Below the pieces are notes generated by a model that saw nothing but the letters and a program-made list of their open reading frames with translations, was not told the DNA's origin and made no database searches. A program made the translations under genes and the position numbers. From Bradyrhizobium sp. 1 (lineage in GTDB: Bacteria; Pseudomonadota; Alphaproteobacteria; Rhizobiales; Xanthobacteraceae), in NCBI RefSeq assembly GCF_023073315.1, contig NZ_JADPJH010000011.1, forward strand, positions 467,713-520,014: a DNA stretch of 52,302 bases, in the 5' to 3' direction. Below, piece by piece: positions 8,604 through 16,166 of the stretch (within the stretch, counting starts at the first letter, position 1; the number at the start of each line of letters is the position of its first letter).

Positions 8604-8736
8604 GCTGAACACCTTTCTCGGGATTAAACTGGCGGCAGGGCGGCCAAGCCGGCTCACGCGCCGCGAGCCCAACTACAGCACCGGGCCATGGTTCCGCTTC
8701 ATGCGAGCACCATCATCATTCGTGAACGCGGTGCCC

Positions 8737-8770
8737 AAAAAGCAAGCGCGGCACCGGCTGCCGCGCTTGC
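8737..8770 (-). terminator. rho-independent terminator
   Basis: Minus-strand stem GCAAGCGCGGCA/TGCCGCGCTTGC (12 perfect pairs, 5-base loop) followed by TTTTT. It ends the PRC-barrel and 52-residue protein operon and separates it from emrA. Confidence 0.85.
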
Positions 8771-8801
8771 CTCAATGTCCTTCATGGGAGACGCACCGGC
8801 G

Positions 8802-8960
8802 TCAGTGCGTCTTCGTCGCCTGCCATTTCTCGAGATCGGGCTTCACCTCGCCCGATCCCTGCTCTTTCTCCGGCGTGCCCTTCCAAGGTGTGTCCGTCTG
8901 TTTGTGCGAACCCCAGTCGGTCTGTTGCCGGGGATCGTCGCTGGATCGTTCCTTGCTCAT
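8802..8960 (-). CDS. small hydrophilic protein, 52 residues
   Basis: A 52-residue charged protein beginning MSKERSSDDPRQQTDWG and ending EKWQATKTH, with no hydrophobic core, so probably disordered. AGGGAG lies 5 bases before the ATG, and a strong terminator follows 32 bases after the stop. It starts 23 bases after the PRC-barrel gene on the same strand, so it is the second gene of that operon and would share its EcfG-type promoter. Small proteins of this composition are common in rhizobial stress regulons; no function is known to me. Confidence 0.72.
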   Translation of the reverse strand: MSKERSSDDPRQQTDWGSHKQTDTPWKGTPEKEQGSGEVKPDLEKWQATKTH

Positions 8961-8983
8961 CGAACTCCCTTTCCGTGAATTTC

Positions 8984-9358
8984 CTATGCGAAGGGGACAC
9001 CGTAATAGGAGTTGATGCCGCGCACTGCGGCCTCATCACCCCAGTTCCAATCGCTGCGTTCGCCGTATTTCGGCGCGCCTTCCAGTTCCCTGGCGGTGAT
9101 GCCGGTGACATACCCGCCAAGCTCGGTGTCGTACTTCAGCGACTGCCAGGGCAGCGGATAGTGCTCGTTGCCGAGGCCCATGAAACCGCCGAAACCGAGC
9201 ACGGCGTAGGACACCTTGCCGCTGACCTTGTCGATCATCACGCGTTCGATCGAGCCGATCTTGTTGCGATCGGCGCCATAGACCGACGTTCCCTCGACCT
9301 TGTCACTGCCGATCAAGCGGCCCGTTTCGCTTCGATCCAGTTCACCTTGATTCAACAT
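8984..9358 (-). CDS. PRC-barrel domain protein
   Basis: A 124-residue protein with one PRC-barrel domain (about residues 15-85): ETGRLIGSDKVEGTSVYG, then KIGSIERVMIDKVSGKVSYAVLGFGG. PRC-barrels are small beta-barrels found in RimM and in stress-related proteins of soil bacteria, probably binding partners. I chose the ATG at 9358 because GGAGG lies 6 bases upstream; an in-frame ATG 39 codons further up has no ribosome site. It heads a two-gene operon and diverges from the TPP enzyme, each with its own GGAAC-type promoter. Confidence 0.88.
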   Translation of the reverse strand: MLNQGELDRSETGRLIGSDKVEGTSVYGADRNKIGSIERVMIDKVSGKVSYAVLGFGGFMGLGNEHYPLPWQSLKYDTELGGYVTGITARELEGAPKYGERSDWNWGDEAAVRGINSYYGVPFA

Positions 9359-9389
9359 CTCGAGCCTCCACTCAGCCGACGCATGGATC

Positions 9390-9414
9390 AACCGGACGAA
9401 GAGATGATCGTTCC
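9390..9414 (-). promoter_or_regulatory. EcfG-type promoter for the PRC-barrel operon
   Basis: Minus strand GGAAC (plus 9410-9414), 17 bases, then GTT (plus 9390-9392). This matches the GGAAC-N16/17-NGTT consensus of the alphaproteobacterial general stress sigma factor. The start codon is about 30 bases downstream. Confidence 0.65.
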
Positions 9415-9437
9415 AAAACGCGCTCCGCAACTCGTCA

Positions 9438-9462
9438 GGAACATCGTGGGAAACAGGCTGTT
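9438..9462 (+). promoter_or_regulatory. EcfG-type promoter for the TPP enzyme operon
   Basis: GGAAC at 9438-9442, 17 bases, GTT at 9460-9462, with the start codon 39 bases downstream. It is divergent from the matching site 24 bases away on the other strand. Confidence 0.65.
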
Positions 9463-9501
9463 CTCTGAACTTCAAGCCTGCAGAACCAGGAGCCGCCCGC
9501 G

Positions 9502-11289
9502 ATGTCCCAGACCGTCTCCGACTTCATCGTCCAGCGTCTGCATCAATGGGGTGTGCGCCACATTTTCGGATATCCCGGGGACGGCATCAACGGCGTGTTC
9601 GGCGCGCTTCAACGAGCTGACGGCAAGATCGGCTTCGTGCAGGCGCGGCACGAGGAGATGGCGGCGTTCATGGCCAGCGCTTATGCGAAGTTCTCCGGCC
9701 AGCTCGGTGTCTGCATCGCGACTTCCGGCCCCGGCGCCTCGCATCTCATTACCGGCCTCTACGATGCGCTGCTGGATCATCAGCCGGTGCTCGCGATCGT
9801 CGGCCAGCAATCGCGCAATGCGCTCGGCGGGAACTACCAGCAGGAACTCGATCTGGTCTCGATGTTCAAGGACGTCGCCGGAGCCTACGTGATGCAGGCG
9901 TCCTCGCCCGCGCAGGTTCGCCACCTTATCGATCGATCGGTGCGGACCGCGCTGGCCCGGCGGATCCCGACGGCGATCATTCTGCCCAATGATCTCCAGG
10001 AGGAGCCCTACGAAGACCCGCCCCGCGCGCACGGCACGCTGCATTCCGGCGTCGGCTACAGTGCCCCGCGCATCATGCCGCGCGAGACCGAGCTTGACCG
10101 CGCTGCAGAGGTGCTCAATGCCGGCAAGAAGGTCGCGATGCTCATTGGCGCGGGTGCGCTCCACGCCACCGACGAGGTGATCGCGGTTGCCGACCGGCTG
10201 TCGGCCGGCTGCGCCAAGGCGCTGCTCGGCAAGGCCGCGCTGCCGGACGATTTGCCTTGGGTCACCGGCTCGATCGGCCTGCTCGGCACCGAACCGAGCT
10301 ACAACATGATGATGGAATGCGACACGCTGCTGATGGTCGGCTCAGCCTTCCCCTATGCCGAATTTCTGCCGAAGGAAGGCGCCGCGCGCGGCGTGCAGAT
10401 CGACATCGACGCCAGCATGATGTCGATCCGCTTTCCCATGGAGGTCGGCCTCGTCGGCGACGCCGCCGAGACGCTGCGTGCGCTGCTGCCACGGCTCGCA
10501 GCCAGGACCGACGGCGCCTGGCGCAAGGGCATCGAAGACGACGTCGCAAAATGGTGGAAGACGCTGGACGACCGCGCGCATCAGCCGGCCGCACCCGTCA
10601 ATCCGCAACTCGTCGCCCGGGAATTGTCCCCGCGATTGCCGGACCGCGCCATCATCACCAGCGATTCCGGCTCCTGCGCCAACTGGTTCGCGCGCGATCT
10701 CAAGATGCGGCGCGGGATGACGGCGTCGCTCTCAGGCGGTCTCGCCTCGATGGGCGCCGCTGTGCCTTACGCGCTCGCGGCGAAATACGCCCATCCGGAC
10801 CGGCCGGTGATCGCATTGGTCGGTGACGGTGCCATGCAGATGAACAACATGGCCGAGCTGATCACGGCCGCGAAATACTGGCGCGCCTGGCGCGATCCGC
10901 GGTTCATCGTCTGCGTCTTCAACAACGAGGATCTCAACCAGGTCACCTGGGAGCAGCGCGTCATCAACGGCGATCCCAAGTTCGAGGCCTCGCAGCGCAT
11001 TCCCGACGTACCCTACTCTCGCTTCGCCGAGATGATCGGCCTGCGCGGCATCTTCGTCGACAGTCCGGAACTGCTCGGCTCGGCATGGGAGCAGGCGCTG
11101 GCGAGCGAGACGCCCGTCGTGCTGGAGGTGAAGACCGACCCCGAGGTGCCGCCGCTGCCACCGCACATCACCCTGCAGCAGGCGAAGAACTTCTCGCTCG
11201 CCCTGATGAAGGGCGACCCGAACGAGAGCAGCGTGATCAAGGGAGCGGCACGGCAGGTTCTGGAAACGATCCTGCCGGGCAAGGAATGA
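9502..11289 (+). CDS. thiamine pyrophosphate-requiring enzyme (pyruvate oxidase / acetolactate synthase superfamily)
   Basis: A 595-residue ThDP enzyme with the three usual domains: N-terminal pyrimidine-binding domain (GYPGDGINGVFGAL, catalytic Glu in RHEEMAAFMASAYAKF), central domain (about 195-325), and C-terminal pyrophosphate domain with the metal motif GDGAMQMNNMAEL...NNEDLNQV. Closest in look to PoxB-type pyruvate oxidases and to uncharacterised 'TPP-requiring proteins' rather than to IlvB, whose partner subunit gene is absent. It could decarboxylate pyruvate or another 2-oxoacid. It sits behind an EcfG-type promoter, and a 75-residue gene follows 8 bases after its stop, so it is probably induced under general stress. 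Confidence 0.88.
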   Translation: MSQTVSDFIVQRLHQWGVRHIFGYPGDGINGVFGALQRADGKIGFVQARHEEMAAFMASAYAKFSGQLGVCIATSGPGASHLITGLYDALLDHQPVLAIVGQQSRNALGGNYQQELDLVSMFKDVAGAYVMQASSPAQVRHLIDRSVRTALARRIPTAIILPNDLQEEPYEDPPRAHGTLHSGVGYSAPRIMPRETELDRAAEVLNAGKKVAMLIGAGALHATDEVIAVADRLSAGCAKALLGKAALPDDLPWVTGSIGLLGTEPSYNMMMECDTLLMVGSAFPYAEFLPKEGAARGVQIDIDASMMSIRFPMEVGLVGDAAETLRALLPRLAARTDGAWRKGIEDDVAKWWKTLDDRAHQPAAPVNPQLVARELSPRLPDRAIITSDSGSCANWFARDLKMRRGMTASLSGGLASMGAAVPYALAAKYAHPDRPVIALVGDGAMQMNNMAELITAAKYWRAWRDPRFIVCVFNNEDLNQVTWEQRVINGDPKFEASQRIPDVPYSRFAEMIGLRGIFVDSPELLGSAWEQALASETPVVLEVKTDPEVPPLPPHITLQQAKNFSLALMKGDPNESSVIKGAARQVLETILPGKE

Positions 11290-11297
11290 GGTCGAGC

Positions 11298-11525
11298 ATG
11301 AGCGATTTTCGCGATATCCAGCATGGCGTCAATGATCCGGTCGATGGCCTCGACGTGAAACGGCAGATCAATGACAAGCGGACGCCACACGAGCGGGCGC
11401 AACGTCACGCCGACGTCCGTGCCGAGGCGACCGCGGTGCCGACCGAGCCGTTTCTGCCAGAACGGCTTCGGCGCAAGCCGACCGATCCCATCAATCCGCG
11501 CACCGGCCGACATCCCGCGGACTAA
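11298..11525 (+). CDS. small hydrophilic protein, 75 residues
   Basis: Starts MSDFRDIQHGVNDPVDG, 8 bases after the TPP enzyme stop, with GAGG upstream. The 75 residues are charged and proline-rich in the second half (PTEPFLPERLRRKPTDP), with no membrane segment or cysteine. It is the second gene of the TPP enzyme operon. I do not recognise a domain; it may be a disordered stress protein. Confidence 0.68.
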   Translation: MSDFRDIQHGVNDPVDGLDVKRQINDKRTPHERAQRHADVRAEATAVPTEPFLPERLRRKPTDPINPRTGRHPAD

Positions 11526-11531
11526 CCGTTA

Positions 11532-11556
11532 GGAACTCCGCCCGCTGCAGCGTGTT
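11532..11556 (+). promoter_or_regulatory. EcfG-type promoter for the DUF4142 gene
   Basis: GGAAC at 11532-11536, 17 bases, GTT at 11554-11556; the coding start is 55 bases downstream. Confidence 0.65.
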
Positions 11557-11611
11557 GGTCGGCGCAACATCGCGCAGCAAAGGGCTGCGCACCCATTCGG
11601 AGGGACGAACC

Positions 11612-12163
11612 ATGAAACGTACGATCATCGCAGCCGCCTGCGTACTCCTGGCGGGCCCCGCGCTCTCGCAGTCGCTTGGCGAGAAGACCGGCGTCAATTC
11701 GGCGCTCGGCGTCGCGCCCGCAACCGCCGACTTCGTCAAGGAGGTGGCCATCAGCGACATGTTCGAGATCGAATCGAGCAAGCTCGCGGAGCAGAAGGGC
11801 AACGCGCAGGAAAAGACTTTCGCGCAGCAGATGGTGACCGACCACACCAAGACCAGCAGCGAACTGAAGGGCCTTGTCAGCGGCGGCAAGGTGCAAGCGA
11901 CCCTGCCGACCGCTCTCGACAGCTCGCACCAGAGCAAGCTCGACAAGCTCAAGAGCGCGAACGACAAGGACTTCAGTTCGGACTACAACTCATACCAGGT
12001 CAGTGCCCATGAGGACGCGGTCTCGCTGTTCGAGCGCTATTCCAAGGGTGGCGACAATTCCGCGCTGAAGGACTGGGCCGGCAAGACGCTGCCGGCGCTG
12101 AAGCACCATCTCGACATGGCCAAGGAACTCGGCAAGGCCCCGAGCGTCGGACAATCCAAATAA
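11612..12163 (+). CDS. DUF4142 domain secreted protein
   Basis: A 183-residue exported protein: signal peptide MKRTIIAAACVLLAGPALSQ, then an all-helical ferritin-like DUF4142 domain (FVKEVAISDMFEIESSKLAEQKG, QMVTDHTKTSSELKGL, LPALKHHLDMAKEL). GGAGGG precedes the ATG at 11612. DUF4142 proteins sit in the periplasm or outer membrane; their biochemical role is not settled, though they recur in stress regulons. It has its own EcfG-type promoter and a strong terminator, so it is a single-gene unit. A divergent relative lies at 16456-16965. Confidence 0.88.
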   Translation: MKRTIIAAACVLLAGPALSQSLGEKTGVNSALGVAPATADFVKEVAISDMFEIESSKLAEQKGNAQEKTFAQQMVTDHTKTSSELKGLVSGGKVQATLPTALDSSHQSKLDKLKSANDKDFSSDYNSYQVSAHEDAVSLFERYSKGGDNSALKDWAGKTLPALKHHLDMAKELGKAPSVGQSK

Positions 12164-12187
12164 ACGTCGTTCGAGTAAACATCCTTT

Positions 12188-12220
12188 GAGGACGCCGGCC
12201 TGCCGGCGTCCTCTCGTTTT
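12188..12220 (+). terminator. rho-independent terminator after DUF4142 gene
   Basis: Stem GAGGACGCCGGC/GCCGGCGTCCTC (12 perfect pairs, 2-base apex) followed by a short T run (TCGTTTT), 24 bases after the stop codon. Confidence 0.85.
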
Positions 12221-12271
12221 GCAACGATGCCTGGCTCCGCGCATTGAGGTCGCAAAAGCGCGGAGACCCTC

Positions 12272-13273
12272 ATGACCCAGCAAGACAAGACCTCGCTCAC
12301 TCGCCGGCACGTCGTCCACGCCGCGAGCGCAACGCTCGCGGCAGCTTCGGTTGCCTCTACGACAGCGAAAGGAGACTCGTCCATGGCCGAGCAGAAACTG
12401 GTCGATCCCGTGACCCGCTATCCGAAGCCACCGTTCCAGAAGCAGTCGCAGCCCTGGCCGGGCCTCGCCGGCAAGATGGAGCCGCGGCCGGACCATGGCG
12501 AGACCAGCTACAAGGGCTCCGGCCGCCTCGCCGGCCGCAAGGCACTGATCACCGGCGGCGATTCCGGCATGGGCCGTGCCGCCGCAATCGCCTATGCGCG
12601 CGAAGGCGCCGACGTCGCAATCAACTATCTGCCGGCGGAAGAGCCCGACGCGCAGGAGGTGATCGCGCTGATCAAGAAGGAAGGCCGCACCGGCCTCGCC
12701 GTTCCCGGCGACCTCAGGGATGAAGCCTTCTGCAAGAAACTGGTCGAGCAGGCGGTGCAAGGCCTCGGCGGCCTCGACATCATCGTCAACAACGCAGCCC
12801 GGCAGCAGACGCGAGCTTCGGTCCTGGACGTTTCTTCGGAAGACTTCGACGCAACCATGAAGACGAATATCTACGCGCCGTTCTGGATCATCAAGGCGGC
12901 GCTTCCGCATCTCAAGCCGGGTTCTTGCATCATCGGCACGACTTCCGAGCAGGCTTACGACCCTTCGCCGGATCTCTACGACTACGCACAGACCAAGGCC
13001 GCGACGATGAACTACGTGAAGTCGCTGGCCAAGCAGCTCGCGTCCAAGGGCATCCGCGTCAACGGCGTCGCTCCCGGACCGATCTGGACGCCGCTCCAGG
13101 TCTCCGGCGGCGCCACGATGGAAAAGCTGGAAAAATTCGGCGGAATGACGCCGCTCGGCCGTCCCGGTCAGCCGGTCGAGCTGGCCTCGATCTACGTGCA
13201 GCTGGCCGCGGCCGACGCGAGCTATGCGACCGGACAGGTGTACGGCTCCTCGGGCGGCGCTGGGCACCCGTAG
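12272..13273 (+). CDS. SDR-family oxidoreductase (general stress YdaD/YhdF type)
   Basis: A 333-residue short-chain dehydrogenase with the long N-terminal extension typical of the Bacillus GSP39-like group (YPKPPFQKQSQPWPGL). Motifs: ITGGDSGMGRAAA for NAD(P), NNAA, and catalytic Y-A-Q-T-K with Ser upstream in GTTSEQ. Two starts are credible. The ATG at 12272 (GGAG 8 bases before) adds a Tat-like leader, SLTRRHVVHAASATLAAA. The internal ATG at 12383 has an even better AAAGGAG site and gives a cytosolic 296-residue form. A terminator separates it from the DUF4142 gene. I saw no GGAAC-type promoter directly upstream. Confidence 0.88.
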   Translation: MTQQDKTSLTRRHVVHAASATLAAASVASTTAKGDSSMAEQKLVDPVTRYPKPPFQKQSQPWPGLAGKMEPRPDHGETSYKGSGRLAGRKALITGGDSGMGRAAAIAYAREGADVAINYLPAEEPDAQEVIALIKKEGRTGLAVPGDLRDEAFCKKLVEQAVQGLGGLDIIVNNAARQQTRASVLDVSSEDFDATMKTNIYAPFWIIKAALPHLKPGSCIIGTTSEQAYDPSPDLYDYAQTKAATMNYVKSLAKQLASKGIRVNGVAPGPIWTPLQVSGGATMEKLEKFGGMTPLGRPGQPVELASIYVQLAAADASYATGQVYGSSGGAGHP

Positions 13274-13287
13274 AGCTGCAGCACGCA

Positions 13288-13313
13288 GGAACAATCATCA
13301 AGCCACGGCCGTT
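13288..13313 (+). promoter_or_regulatory. EcfG-type promoter for the PAP2/DUF3147 operon
   Basis: GGAAC at 13288-13292, 17 bases, CGTT at 13310-13313, a full match to the consensus, 41 bases before the PAP2 start. Confidence 0.72.
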
Positions 13314-13353
13314 ACAAAACTGTCATGGAGATCTTTTTAGCAGCCGTGGACTG

Positions 13354-13938
13354 ATGACGCTCGCAACCGTCAAACCAACGCGGATCGATATCGCCATCGC
13401 GAACGAGATCGCGGATCATACCAACTCGGAGCTCGAGCAGACCGCGCAAGCGTTGACCTGGGGCGCGGACGAGCATGTGCTCCTTGCTCTCGCCGCGGCC
13501 GGCTGGCTTTATGCCCGTATCCGACCTGCCGAAGAGCGCCGTGCAGCCAATCACATTCTGGCCGTGTCGGTTGCGACGGCGGTGCTGCCGCACATCCTGA
13601 AATCCGCATTCGACCAGCTCAGGCCGGACCGGCTGACACTGCAAGGCCATTGGCGCGGCATCCCGTTCTCAGGACAGCCGCGCGACGCCTTCCCGTCCGG
13701 CCACGCCGTGCATATGGGCGCTCTGGCTTCGGCTGCCGGCCTGCTGCCTCCAGTCCCACGTCGTCTCCTCCGTGCCACAGCCACAGCCCTGTCGCTCTCG
13801 CGTATCGCGCTGCTCGCGCACTGGGCGAGCGACGTCGTCGCGGGCTTCACTCTCGGCGTCGTCGTCGAGCGCATGCTGAGGCCGTTGACCCTAACGAGAC
13901 CCAACCGCCGATCGTCCAAGCCACGAGCCCGGCGATGA
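13354..13938 (+). CDS. PAP2-family phosphatase
   Basis: A 194-residue membrane phosphatase. The three PAP2 signature motifs are present: KSAFDQLRPDR (motif 1), PSGHAVH (motif 2) and SRIALLAHWASDVVAG (motif 3). The catalytic His residues lie in motifs 2 and 3. Family members dephosphorylate lipid phosphates such as phosphatidate or undecaprenyl pyrophosphate at the outer face of the inner membrane. The ribosome site is weak (GTGGA). It overlaps the next gene by 4 bases and starts a three-gene operon with two DUF3147 membrane proteins. Confidence 0.86.
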   Translation: MTLATVKPTRIDIAIANEIADHTNSELEQTAQALTWGADEHVLLALAAAGWLYARIRPAEERRAANHILAVSVATAVLPHILKSAFDQLRPDRLTLQGHWRGIPFSGQPRDAFPSGHAVHMGALASAAGLLPPVPRRLLRATATALSLSRIALLAHWASDVVAGFTLGVVVERMLRPLTLTRPNRRSSKPRARR

Positions 13939-14282
13939 CCGAATATATCCTGCGCTTCATCATAGGGGGCTTGATCGTGTCCGCTTTCGCGATCCTCGGC
14001 GACATGCTCAAGCCGAAGAGTTTTGGCGGCCTGTTCGGGGCCGCGCCATCGGTCGCACTCGCCACGCTCGGAATCGCGGTCGTTCAGCACGGCCCGCAAT
14101 ATGCCGCAGCCGAAAGCTGGACCATGATCTACGGTGCGATTGCTCTCGCCTGCTACAGCGTCACGGCCTGCCATCTCCTGATGAGGTTTCGGCTCGCGGC
14201 GCTGACCGCCACCATGGTCGCTTTTGCCGTATGGCTTGCGGTCGCCTTCGGCCTGCTCGCGGGCCTTGGAGGTGCCGCCTGA
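13935..14282 (+). CDS. DUF3147-like membrane protein
   Basis: A 115-residue integral membrane protein with four predicted helices (ILRFIIGGLIVSAFAILGD; LFGAAPSVALATLGIAVV; WTMIYGAIALACYSVTAC; MVAFAVWLAVAFGLL). The segment GGLFGAAPSVALATL is typical of DUF3147. Its ATG overlaps the PAP2 stop (ATGA) and its own stop overlaps the next ATG by one base, so all three are translationally coupled. Function unknown; a link to membrane lipid handling is suggested only by its partner. Confidence 0.78.
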   Translation: MTEYILRFIIGGLIVSAFAILGDMLKPKSFGGLFGAAPSVALATLGIAVVQHGPQYAAAESWTMIYGAIALACYSVTACHLLMRFRLAALTATMVAFAVWLAVAFGLLAGLGGAA

Positions 14283-14767
14283 TGCTGGTCAAGTTGTCAT
14301 CTTCGGCGCTCAAGCAGACGCGCTGGTACGAATACGGCGTCCGCTTCCTGCTCGGGGGCCTCGCAACGGTTTTCACGGGGATCGTTGGCGCACGCTTCGG
14401 CGTCTCCGTCGGCGGGCTCTTCCTCGCACTTCCCGCCATCTTCTGCGCCAGCGCGACGCTGATCGAAAGCCACGAGCGGCGCCGCAAGGAAAAGGCTGGC
14501 CTCAGCGGGAGGAGACGCGGACAGCAGGCTGCAGCGCTCGATGCTGCGGGAGCCGGCCTAGGAAGCATTGGCCTGGCTGCGTTCGCCGCTACGTTTTACG
14601 CCCTGAGTTCAACACATACGGTGGGCGCGCTCGCCGCCGCCATTCTGGTATGGACCGCCGTCTCGGTGTCGGCGTGGTGGCTCAGGCGGAAGCTCAGGAA
14701 TCCCCGTCGCCATCCGCAGCCCGGCAGCCGAGCGCGATCGGCGCAAGGCCACGGATTCTCCTCGTAG
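14282..14767 (+). CDS. DUF3147-like membrane protein, second copy
   Basis: A 161-residue protein with the same pattern as its neighbour: a first helix (YGVRFLLGGLATVFTGIVGARFG), GGLFLALPAIFCASATLI, a cytosolic basic loop (ESHERRRKEKAGLSGRRRGQ), two further helices, and a basic tail. Probably acts as a heteromer with the previous protein, since tandem DUF3147 genes are usually coupled. The stop of the preceding gene and this start share one base (TGATG). Confidence 0.75.
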   Translation: MLVKLSSSALKQTRWYEYGVRFLLGGLATVFTGIVGARFGVSVGGLFLALPAIFCASATLIESHERRRKEKAGLSGRRRGQQAAALDAAGAGLGSIGLAAFAATFYALSSTHTVGALAAAILVWTAVSVSAWWLRRKLRNPRRHPQPGSRARSAQGHGFSS

Positions 14768-14913
14768 CATCAGGAAATCATACACCTCGGCTGCGGCATG
14801 AAGCTGCAAGGCGCACGCCGACGGCGTCCCGTTGACTGCCTTCCGGCAAGCTCGCCAGTTCGCGCTGCAGACGCTGCCTCTGCGCGTCAAGGCGCTGTCC
14901 GAAGGTGTGTGGT

Positions 14914-15072
14914 TCAGACCGTCTTCGCATCATCCGTCCTCGGTGGTTGCAGGCCTGGGCTGTTGGCCCAGCGCTCGACTTGCTCGATCACCTTCTGGTG
15001 GCTCGGACGCACCGGCTTGGGCGGCTCGGGCTCGTCGGAAAGCTTGCGGGGTAACCTGACTTCGTCTGTCAT
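14914..15072 (-). CDS. small hydrophilic protein, 52 residues
   Basis: Reads MTDEVRLPRKLSDEPEPPKP and ends NSPGLQPPRTDDAKTV. AAGGGAGA lies 6 bases before the ATG, which is good support for translation. The middle PSHQKVIEQVERWANSPG could form one amphipathic helix. It converges with the DUF3147 operon and diverges from the ribbon-helix-helix gene, with a 160-base AT-rich region between. No family recognised. Confidence 0.68.
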   Translation of the reverse strand: MTDEVRLPRKLSDEPEPPKPVRPSHQKVIEQVERWANSPGLQPPRTDDAKTV

Positions 15073-15232
15073 GACCCATCTCCCTTTCCCTTAAAATGCG
15101 TTTCCCCGAGAATCGTTTCTAAGTCGTAATCCATTGATTTTTATCGACTATATTGCCAGATCGACTTTTTTTGGACTCCTGTGGAACTCACGTCAAGTTT
15201 AGCAACTTACTCACTTTGCGTGATCGACCTGA

Positions 15233-15475
15233 ATGACCTTCGCGCCGAACGGCGCCGAGCGCCTTCAGGTCATGCTCTCCCCAGAAGAGCTGACCGCAGT
15301 TGACGATTTCCGGTTCAAACACCGCATGCGAACGCGGGCCGCGGCCGTCCGCGAGTTGCTCAAGTTTGGCCTGGCCGCCGCGGGCGTCGATGCGACGACG
15401 GGCATCAAGTCGAGCAGCTTCGGGGTATTCGGCCGCGGACCCGACGGACATACCCAGGGCGATCCTGAAGGCTAA
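15233..15475 (+). CDS. ribbon-helix-helix-like DNA-binding protein
   Basis: An 80-residue protein whose residues 10-50 fit the RHH pattern: a short strand (RLQVMLS), helix A (PEELTAVDDFRFKHRM), a turn with TR, and helix B (AAAVRELLKFGLAAAG). Such proteins bind DNA as dimers through the strand. It is not next to an obvious toxin gene, so it is more likely a solo regulator. The upstream region is AT-rich (TTTTTTT, TATAT) and divergent with a 52-residue gene, giving a plausible target for autoregulation. The ribosome site is weak. Confidence 0.68.
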   Translation: MTFAPNGAERLQVMLSPEELTAVDDFRFKHRMRTRAAAVRELLKFGLAAAGVDATTGIKSSSFGVFGRGPDGHTQGDPEG

Positions 15476-15490
15476 CCTAAAAGCCGTCTC

Positions 15491-15527
15491 ATAAAACAAA
15501 ACGACCCCGGCACGGTGGGTGCCAGGG
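15491..15527 (-). terminator. terminator for the 71-residue gene
   Basis: Minus-strand stem CCCTGGCAC/GTGCCGGGG (one mismatch, 5-base loop) followed by GTCGTTTTGTTTTAT. It lies 89 bases past the stop of the leftward 71-residue gene and just after the convergent RHH gene. Confidence 0.6.
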
Positions 15528-15538
15528 CCGTCCTTGGA

Positions 15539-15581
15539 GATTACTTCCGGCTCACCGGGGGCATGATAACCGGAAGCAATC
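15539..15581. repeat. 12-base inverted repeat between convergent genes
   Basis: GATTACTTCCGG at 15539-15550 and CCGGAAGCAATC at 15570-15581 pair along 12 bases with one mismatch around a 19-base loop. It lies in the 3' region of the leftward 71-residue gene, before its terminator. It may be an mRNA 3' stabiliser or part of a small RNA. Confidence 0.45.
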
Positions 15582-15615
15582 TTTCGACTCTTCGCGCGAG
15601 GATTCGTTCCTCAAA

Positions 15616-15831
15616 TTAACCGGTCGGCGCATCGCCGGAATCGTCCGGCATCACGCCGGAGCCCGGCGTCTTGGTGTTGTCGTTGAGTTTGGGATCCCGC
15701 GTCGCCTCACGCGATGGCGAGCCTTTTGTATTGGTTGTATTGGTCTTGTGCACGGTCTGCGCACGCTGCTTGTCGCGCGGCTGCTCCTCTCCGCGCTTGT
15801 CCTTGACGATGCCGTGGTCGGAATGCGCCAT
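15616..15831 (-). CDS. small hydrophilic, disordered stress-type protein
   Basis: A 71-residue protein starting MAHSDHGIVKDKRGEEQPRD, rich in Lys, Asn, Thr and Pro and without any hydrophobic stretch, so probably unfolded in isolation. AGAGGAC lies just before the ATG at 15831. Upstream is a near-match to an EcfG-type promoter. Proteins of this composition are frequent in Bradyrhizobium but have no assigned role that I know. Confidence 0.68.
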   Translation of the reverse strand: MAHSDHGIVKDKRGEEQPRDKQRAQTVHKTNTTNTKGSPSREATRDPKLNDNTKTPGSGVMPDDSGDAPTG

Positions 15832-15867
15832 GATGTCCTCTCGCCTCGTTTGATGCCGTGAAGCGGT

Positions 15868-15892
15868 TACGCGCTGGCACAACGAATGTTCC
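15868..15892 (-). promoter_or_regulatory. imperfect EcfG-type promoter
   Basis: Minus strand GGAAC (plus 15888-15892), 17 bases, then GTA instead of GTT (plus 15868-15870), 36 bases before the 71-residue gene. One mismatch in the -10 box, so weaker support than the others. Confidence 0.4.
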
Positions 15893-15916
15893 AGCGCGCG
15901 CGAGGCTCACGCAGCG

Positions 15917-16048
15917 CTAGCTATGCGTCGCGTGTGTCGCGGCCGCCGCATTTTCCTGATGCACTTGCCGGACCGTGGTCGCCGTCGCGAAAGCGACCGA
16001 GACGCCGAAGGCAAGGATGAGTGAGAGAAGTGCAAGACGTGGAGCCAT
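15917..16048 (-). CDS. small membrane-anchored or secreted peptide, 43 residues
   Basis: Reads MAPRLALLSLILAFGVSVAF then a short Ala/Thr/His-rich tail ending ATHATHS. The ribosome site AAGGAGGT at 6-base spacing is the strongest in this part of the window. Residues 4-22 form a hydrophobic helix, either a signal peptide or a membrane anchor. An inverted repeat CGCTCAC-ATTCC-GTGAGCG lies 67 bases upstream. Function unknown. Confidence 0.7.
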   Translation of the reverse strand: MAPRLALLSLILAFGVSVAFATATTVRQVHQENAAAATHATHS

Positions 16049-16114
16049 CGCAAAACCTCCTTCTGGAAACGAGAATCAACGCGACCGACTATTCCTCGAT
16101 GATTCCCGATTAAT

Positions 16115-16133
16115 CGCTCACATTCCGTGAGCG
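16115..16133. promoter_or_regulatory. palindrome CGCTCAC-ATTCC-GTGAGCG
   Basis: Perfect 7-base arms with a 5-base spacer in the 118-base gap between the 74-residue and 43-residue leftward genes. Could be an operator for the 43-residue gene or a weak terminator stem of the upstream gene; there is no T run. Confidence 0.4.
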
Positions 16134-16166
16134 GTCTCACACGCAGATTGACGAAACCGGCGGTGC

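Noticed and set aside
15194..15216. GGAAC before the ribbon-helix-helix gene as an EcfG promoter
   Set aside because: No GTT at 16-18 bases; the -10 part does not match.
15873..15892. TGGCAC as a sigma-54 promoter
   Set aside because: The expected TTGC at the right spacing is missing; the GGAAC on the other strand is a better reading.
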